From assembly GCF_000285295.1 (NCBI RefSeq), contig NZ_CADP01000001.1, positions 146,579 to 185,621 of the forward strand: a DNA stretch of 39,043 nt. The letters run 5' to 3'. Under the pieces are notes generated by a model that ran no database searches, was not told the DNA's origin, and was given only the letters and a program-made list of their open reading frames with translations. This document shows positions 34,801 to 39,043 of this stretch, piece by piece (the stretch's first letter is position 1; every line of letters starts with the position of its first letter). This DNA comes from Komagataeibacter europaeus LMG 18890 (GTDB lineage: Bacteria > Pseudomonadota > Alphaproteobacteria > Acetobacterales > Acetobacteraceae). The translations under genes and the position numbers were made by a program.

Positions 34801-35197
34801 CCAGCGTCAGGCGGCCACGGCGCAGGGTATCGGCCATCTGCCCGTCACGGCGCTGGATGCGCACGTCCTCCACCCATATCACCAGCGGCGCGCGCAGGCC
34901 TTCATGCACGGCGTTCCAGCCCATGCGCACATGCCCCGCCGACAGGGTGCCGATGATATCGTCATGCGTCGGTCCATGCGCGACCGGCAGCGGCATGAGC
35001 AGGCTGACCACCGGCGTCACATCCAGCGGCCCCGCGGACAGCCGCACCGTCAGCACCAGCAGAAGCACGGCAGGCAGCGTAATGCACAGCAGTACCAGCC
35101 AGATCACCACGCGCCCGGCCGCCATGACCGCGCGACGCACGCGGCTGGGACTGGACACGGCGTTCCGGGCGGGAGAGGGTTGGCCGGCTTCCGTCAT
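31865..35197 (-). CDS. AsmA/YhdP-like large envelope protein (DUF3971/AsmA-like C-terminal region)
   Basis: The 1110-residue protein has one N-terminal membrane anchor (about residues 26-50, with VVIWLVLLCITLPAVLLLVL) and then a very long beta-strand-rich periplasmic region without enzyme motifs. The pattern of repeated short strands and the C-terminal segment (VNLEKKTLNLDGTIIPAFAVN through LPGLLGWLFSP to PMDNPAVHVNPYAMLLPGFLRNLM) matches the AsmA-like group that includes YhdP and TamB relatives, thought to move phospholipids between membranes. The ATG at 35197 is chosen over a GTG three codons earlier; both have poor ribosome binding sites. It is divergent from glnE, separated by 65 bases. 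Confidence 0.8.
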   Translation of the reverse strand: MTEAGQPSPARNAVSSPSRVRRAVMAAGRVVIWLVLLCITLPAVLLLVLTVRLSAGPLDVTPVVSLLMPLPVAHGPTHDDIIGTLSAGHVRMGWNAVHEGLRAPLVIWVEDVRIQRRDGQMADTLRRGRLTLDSPALFHGSVRILELSVSHGRLKLARNKEGKFGLDLGPDTPYSTQKPEQPAPVDLTALRQAVISDTHVNFADRMTGRAWRLGEADARLKVVTDSGQKGVTGDIRLGLEGNGERLVVHGMGEHTGPGQINWTLQLDPISPAAFAPGQKEVEPLGLPVGGQLQVAFRNGGVRDIPFLMPRDFALHLNAGNGKVTTRKAGQFLVGEGEADLVGSLGAGPRNAPFDGPLHVMLKRLELHLRAPGHAADDGSGPTLDATADLKSTSLLDPKTAQLNVDARARSLDFATLGDFWPPRAMKGARRWVTQNIPQGHVQELQVNMGLASHKGWNGLDLVSLGGTIDADRMELHWLRPIPPMHDMDAHLTFDGPDEIMIRFGHAYQLVDLADRHVDATGTGRIEVGPGSMRITGLNEKVQVGDINVTLLGNARDVLALLAEPRLNVLSRHPMSFTHPAGRANVSLHIALPLDAHVRLDQIDLRSHTDLAQVHLGNVVVGRPLDNGSLGIDATINGLLLQGTGVLAGIPSSVIYTMDFRSGSMVHAVESASLQGHVTPEGVRRAGFEMGEHFAGSSRLDVDYDRYVGGKAQVNIDLDLDRAALNIPIWSKKVGQEANASVELDLDHGQISSIENIRAVGPDLLIDGHAETASGVARRLILRGFHVGRSMGNASVMLPLRDSDAIGVNVAARVLDLSPLVSFQTAPDGSASAKVAAGQGNSGYHVPEMASGRVKGPPGRRWDLNVDAQTLYYSPKDMLTNVHSHLETDGVRLTRGVMTVEGPVAAAAHLNPKGNTRVLDVHVASLGALLQDMKVTDEMQGGVTDITGSFDDSVATAPFSGKVHMGPFKLRNVPAVVRMANNASIYGWLRAPHAPSFQVEQLDAPVTLDEGNVHIADGLVSNASLGATVSGDVNLEKKTLNLDGTIIPAFAVNAAPGHLPGLLGWLFSPEKNGGVVSATYQVTGPMDNPAVHVNPYAMLLPGFLRNLMHIH

Positions 35198-35262
35198 GCC
35201 ACCCACGCCATGCCATCATGCGGACCTGCATGGTTTTCCAGACCCTTAACGGACCCTTTCCC

Positions 35263-38200
35263 ATGGACCAGCCTGCCCTGCCCCCCTTCGTGCCGCACCC
35301 TTCGTGGCGTGGCTGCACATGGCCCCATGCCGCCGATACGCGCGCGGCGCGCATCGTGCGTGAAAACCTGACGGATGCCTGCGCGCGCGCGGGCCTGCCC
35401 GATATCGCGGCCGTGCCGGAACTGGGCGCATTGCTGGATGCCATGGGGGGAAACAGTCCCTACCTGTCCGACCTGGCGCTGCGCGACACGCTGGCTTTTG
35501 CCGACCTGCTGACGGATGGGGCGGATGCGTGCGTGCGCCGGATCCTGTCGGGTCTGGACGCCCTGCCGCCCGACACCGCCCGCGCGGATGTCATGGCTGC
35601 ATTGCGCGTGGCCAAACGACAGGCGGCGCTGGCCATTGCGCTGGCCGATATCGGTGGCGCATGGACGCTGGAACAGGTCACCCTTGCGCTGAGCCAGCTG
35701 GCCGAGAACGCACTGGGGGCGGCGGTCAGACATCTGCTGCTGCATGCACATGACACCGGGCGACTGCGCCTGCGTAACCCCGAAACCCCGTGCCGGGGCA
35801 GCGGCTTCGTGGTTCTGGCAATGGGGAAGCTGGGCGCGCGGGAACTGAACTACTCCTCGGACATAGACCTGATCATCCTGTATGACCCGGACCGTCACCC
35901 CGGCAACGGGGAACTGCGGCATACCTTTGTGCGCATGACTAGCGATCTTGTCACGCTTATGGAAGCGCGTGATGCAAATGGTTACGTATTCCGCATGGAC
36001 CTGCGGCTGCGCCCGGACCCGTCCGCCACCCCTGCCGCCGTGTCCTTTCCCGCCGCCATCCAGTATTACGAAAGCATGGGCCGGACATGGGAACGCGCGG
36101 CCATGACCAAGGCGCGGCCGGTCGCGGGGGACATCACGGCGGGGCGCCGTTTTCTCAAAAGCATTCATCCGTTCGTATGGCGCCGCCATCTGGATTTCGC
36201 GGTAATTGACGATCTGCATGACATGAAAGCACGGATCGACCGCCATCGTAACGCGGGACATGCCAACCTGAGCAGCCTGCCGCCCGAATTCATCCATGAC
36301 CCCGACGCCGCCACGGGCTGGCTGCTGGGACAGAACGTCAAGCTGGGACAGGGCGGCATACGGGAGGTCGAATTCGTGGCCCAGGCGCTGCAACTGGTAT
36401 GGGGCGGCAGGCGGCCCGAACTGCGCGATCCCACCACGCTTGGCGCGTTGCGCAGGCTGCGCCGCGCAGGCCTGCTGACGCGTGAACAGTCCGCAATACT
36501 GGCCCGCAATTACCGCATGCTGCGACAGGCCGAACACCGGCTGCAGATGCGCATGGACCACCAGACCCATACCCTGCCGGACACACAGGACGGATTCGCG
36601 CGCTTCGCGGTCTTCATGCTTGCGCCGGATTGCGGGCAACTGGCCAGTAGCATGCTGTCGGTCATGCAGCGTTCGCGCCGCAATTTCGACCTGCAGTTTG
36701 CCGAAAACGACGCGCAGGCAGACATCACCATAGCGCCCGAGGACGCCGACGCCGCCGACAGGCTGCTGGAACAGGGTTTCCCCGCCGCCGATATCACCGA
36801 CGCCCTCGTCATCCTGAACCGGTGGGAAGGCAACCGCCTGCGCGCGCTGCGTTCGGACCGGGCGCGCAAGCTGCTGCGCCGGCTGCTGCCCGCCATCCTG
36901 ACGGAAATCGGCAAGCGCCGGCAGCCGCTGACCGTGCTGCGGCGATTTGACGCGCTGCTGGAACGCCAGTGGGCGGGGGTCCAGTTCCTGTCGCTGCTGG
37001 AACGCAATCCCGCGCTGATCCACCGCATTGTCACGGTTCTGGACTGCGCGCCCTTCCTGGCGGACCATCTGGCGCAGACCCCTTCCGCGCTGGATGGCCT
37101 GCTGGACATGGATGGCGGTCCCGGCGCGCTGGGCACGGTCACGGCGCTGGTGCGGCGGCATGTGGCGGCCGCGCTGTCGGCCGAACAGGTGCTGCCCGTC
37201 CTGCGCGGCCTGGTCTGTGGCGAGGAATTCCGCCTGTCGGTCGCCCGCCTTGAACACCGCATGAGCGAGGAACGCGCGGCCCGCGCGCGCACCGCCATGG
37301 CGGAAACGGTCATGCGCGGCCTGCTGCGCGTGGTCAGCAACGAACACAGGCGCCGACACGGCACGGTGCCCGGCGGGTCCATGGCGGTCGTGGCGCTGGG
37401 CAAGGCGGGATCGTGTGAAATGATGCCGGGATCGGACCTTGATCTCATGCTGGTGTTCGACCACCCCGCCGATATCGTGGAAAGCGTCGTGCCCGCCATC
37501 ACATATGCCGACGGCCTGACGCCACGCGCGCTGGCGGCGGGCACGTATTACGTCCGGCTGGCGCATGCCTTTGTCGCAGCCCTGACCGCGCCGGGACGGG
37601 AGGGGCCACTGTATAGAGTGGACATGCGGCTGCGCCCGTCCGGGTCCAAGGGGCCGGTTGCCGTCTCCCTGTCCGCGTTCCGCCGCTACCATGCGGAATC
37701 CGCGTGGACATGGGAACGCATGGCCCTGACGCGTGCGCGCGTCGTGGCGGGACCGCCATCCCTGCGCGCTGAGCGGCGCGCGGCCATCGCCACCGCGCTG
37801 GGCCACGGCGCACGCACCCGGCAGGAACGCGACCAGATCGTGCATGACGTGCGCCATATGCGCGAACGCCTGGCCCGGGAACGCCCCGCCACCAGCCCCT
37901 GGGACATCAAGCGTCGGCGTGGCGGGCTTATGGATGTGGAATTCATTGCCCAGGGGCTGCAACTGCTGACCACCCATTGCACAAGCCGCAGCCAGTCCAC
38001 GCGCCTGGCCCTGCTGCGGCTTGCCCATGCGGGGGACATCACGGACGCCGATGCGCGGCTGCTGCGCCGGGCCGACCTGTTCTGGCGTGCGCTGCAGGGG
38101 CTGATCCGCATCATATGTGGCAGCGAAGTGCCGGACACCATCCCTGCCGCCAGCCTTGAAATCCTGACCGGGGAATTCCGGGTGGCGGATGCGGACAGGC

Positions 38201-38331
38201 TGCTGGCGCGCATGGACCGCATGGCCACCGATGTCAGGGGCGTCTTTGACCGCCTGCTTCCGCCCGCCCCGGACACATCCACGCGGGCGGCGCACGACAG
38301 CGGTTCCCCGACGGGGCAAGGCGGTGCATGA
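35263..38331 (+). CDS. glnE: bifunctional glutamine synthetase adenylyltransferase/deadenylylase
   Basis: From the chosen ATG the product is 1022 residues. It has two nucleotidyltransferase domains. The N-terminal deadenylylase core is GKLGARELNYSSDIDLI with Asp200 and Asp202; the C-terminal adenylylase core is GKAGSCEMMPGSDLDLML with Asp725 and Asp727. GlnE adds AMP to, or removes it from, a Tyr of GlnA in response to PII and glutamine, so it tunes nitrogen assimilation. Upstream in-frame ATGs at 35218 and 35230 are possible, and no start has a good Shine-Dalgarno sequence. Length is slightly above the usual 940-990. Confidence 0.95.
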   Translation: MDQPALPPFVPHPSWRGCTWPHAADTRAARIVRENLTDACARAGLPDIAAVPELGALLDAMGGNSPYLSDLALRDTLAFADLLTDGADACVRRILSGLDALPPDTARADVMAALRVAKRQAALAIALADIGGAWTLEQVTLALSQLAENALGAAVRHLLLHAHDTGRLRLRNPETPCRGSGFVVLAMGKLGARELNYSSDIDLIILYDPDRHPGNGELRHTFVRMTSDLVTLMEARDANGYVFRMDLRLRPDPSATPAAVSFPAAIQYYESMGRTWERAAMTKARPVAGDITAGRRFLKSIHPFVWRRHLDFAVIDDLHDMKARIDRHRNAGHANLSSLPPEFIHDPDAATGWLLGQNVKLGQGGIREVEFVAQALQLVWGGRRPELRDPTTLGALRRLRRAGLLTREQSAILARNYRMLRQAEHRLQMRMDHQTHTLPDTQDGFARFAVFMLAPDCGQLASSMLSVMQRSRRNFDLQFAENDAQADITIAPEDADAADRLLEQGFPAADITDALVILNRWEGNRLRALRSDRARKLLRRLLPAILTEIGKRRQPLTVLRRFDALLERQWAGVQFLSLLERNPALIHRIVTVLDCAPFLADHLAQTPSALDGLLDMDGGPGALGTVTALVRRHVAAALSAEQVLPVLRGLVCGEEFRLSVARLEHRMSEERAARARTAMAETVMRGLLRVVSNEHRRRHGTVPGGSMAVVALGKAGSCEMMPGSDLDLMLVFDHPADIVESVVPAITYADGLTPRALAAGTYYVRLAHAFVAALTAPGREGPLYRVDMRLRPSGSKGPVAVSLSAFRRYHAESAWTWERMALTRARVVAGPPSLRAERRAAIATALGHGARTRQERDQIVHDVRHMRERLARERPATSPWDIKRRRGGLMDVEFIAQGLQLLTTHCTSRSQSTRLALLRLAHAGDITDADARLLRRADLFWRALQGLIRIICGSEVPDTIPAASLEILTGEFRVADADRLLARMDRMATDVRGVFDRLLPPAPDTSTRAAHDSGSPTGQGGA

Positions 38332-38404
38332 TCGTCCCCACAACCATGCAGCATGTGTCCACCCCATGGGAACGGCGCATGCATCCAGATCAGCAAGGCA
38401 GGCC

Positions 38405-38908
38405 ATGAGCAACCCGACACCCCCCTTTCCCGAACCCGGCAGCGCCGTTCCCGATTTCAACATGCCCGCGAGCCACGGCCGCACGGTCAGCCTTACCGGG
38501 CTGAAGGGACATCCGTTTGTCCTGTATTTCTATCCCAAGGCCAACACATCGGGCTGCACCAAAGAAGCATGCGAATTCGAGGCGGCACTGGCCGACCTGC
38601 ACAAGGACGGCGTGAATGTCATCGGCGTTTCACGTGACGGGATGCCCGCGATCGAAAAATTCGCAGCCGACCACAACCTGACCTTTCCCCTTGCATCGGA
38701 CAGCGATGGCAGGGTGACGGAGGCCTATGGCGTATGGGTGGAAAAATCGATGTATGGCCGCAAATACATGGGCATCGAACGCGCGACCTTCCTGGTCGAC
38801 GCCACCGGCCATCTGGTTCAGGCGTGGCGCAAGGTCAAGGTCACGAACCATGTCGCCGCCGTGCGCAAGGCCATCGCGACCCTGACGCTACAGGCGGCTG
38901 ATGGCTGA
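38405..38908 (+). CDS. bcp: thiol peroxidase, Bcp/PrxQ-type peroxiredoxin
   Basis: The 167-residue protein has the thioredoxin-fold peroxiredoxin pattern, with YFYPKANTSGCTKEACEFE holding the PxxxTxxC motif (Pro44, Thr48), peroxidatic Cys51 and resolving Cys56, the spacing of the atypical 2-Cys PrxQ group. Later GIERATFLVDATGHL and the W-R-K-V-K-V segment also fit. It reduces hydroperoxides with thioredoxin. The ATG follows AAGGCAGG closely. It lies 73 bases after glnE on the same strand and its stop is 3 bases from the stop of the convergent partial gene. Confidence 0.95.
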   Translation: MSNPTPPFPEPGSAVPDFNMPASHGRTVSLTGLKGHPFVLYFYPKANTSGCTKEACEFEAALADLHKDGVNVIGVSRDGMPAIEKFAADHNLTFPLASDSDGRVTEAYGVWVEKSMYGRKYMGIERATFLVDATGHLVQAWRKVKVTNHVAAVRKAIATLTLQAADG

Positions 38909-38911
38909 AGT

Positions 38912-39043
38912 TCAGTAATACGGCCGTCCCGGGCCGCCATAGGGGCCATACATCACCACCGGCGGCGGCGGAGGCGGGGGCGCGTAATAGGCCATGGGCG
39001 GGGCCGGACGGTAATATACCGGCGGCGGAGGGGGCGGCGGCGG
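38912..39043 (-). CDS. Pro/Tyr-rich C-terminus of an unknown protein (partial)
   Basis: The frame that ends at TGA (38914 to 38912) is open to the window edge and encodes 44 residues minus the stop. It contains two Pro runs of seven to eight residues, each followed by a Tyr- or Val-containing spacer (VYYRPAPPMAYYA and VVMYGPYGGPGRPYY). No other residues than Pro, Tyr, Val, Gly, Ala, Met and Arg occur. Such tails are seen in secreted or envelope proteins of acetic acid bacteria, but the function is unknown. Coding status is inferred from the open frame and the tidy convergent stop next to bcp. Confidence 0.55.
   Translation of the reverse strand, partial: PPPPPPPPVYYRPAPPMAYYAPPPPPPPVVMYGPYGGPGRPYY

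Noticed and set aside
32843-35371. Plus-strand open frame of about 842 codons opposite the AsmA-like gene
   Set aside because: Antisense shadow; it also runs into the glnE start region out of frame. No motif was recognised.
35194-38484. Very long minus-strand open frame of about 1,096 codons opposite glnE
   Set aside because: It is antisense to the clearly conserved glnE, has low-complexity His/Gln/Arg-rich composition and matches no family. It is a product of high GC codon bias.

Overview
The window is a GC-rich alphaproteobacterial chromosome segment. The protein sequences, the gene order and the AT-rich intergenic elements suggest an acetic acid bacterium (Acetobacteraceae, probably Komagataeibacter, Novacetimonas or Gluconacetobacter). 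The genus is inferred from recognition of protein style, not from a search. I see no tRNA, rRNA, CRISPR array, insertion sequence or prophage.

Left half (1 to about 19,000, all minus strand, read right to left): the ribosomal and transcription superoperon. In transcription order it holds rplK, rplA, rplJ, rplL, rpoB, rpoC, then rpsL, rpsG, tuf, then rpsJ, rplC, rplD, rplW, rplB, rpsS, rplV, rpsC, rplP, rpmC and the start of rpsQ. Two departures from the usual order stand out. fusA is missing between rpsG and tuf. secE-nusG is missing just upstream of rplK. Candidate promoters with a TTGAC(A/T) -35 and a shared GTAGGT -10 region lie before rpsL and before rplK. Several gene junctions carry perfect or near-perfect hairpins.

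Middle (19,077 to 28,829, minus strand): rmuC, then an OmpR-type response regulator, a histidine kinase, an RND permease, a membrane fusion protein and a NodT-type outer membrane lipoprotein. The three efflux genes overlap by ATGA stop-start junctions. A 25-codon upstream ORF with a good ribosome binding site ends inside the permease start codon. This efflux and two-component block directly abuts rplK.

Right part (29,071 to the end): a plus-strand pair for C4-dicarboxylate (dctA) and 2-oxoglutarate (kgtP) uptake. It converges on a large AsmA/YhdP-like envelope protein gene on the minus strand. Divergent from that gene are glnE, which controls glutamine synthetase by adenylylation, and bcp, a thiol peroxidase. 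The window ends in the proline- and tyrosine-rich C-terminus of a further minus-strand gene.

Most of the window is core machinery. The most interesting points are the rearranged superoperon, the leader ORF of the efflux operon, and the structured RNA junctions.
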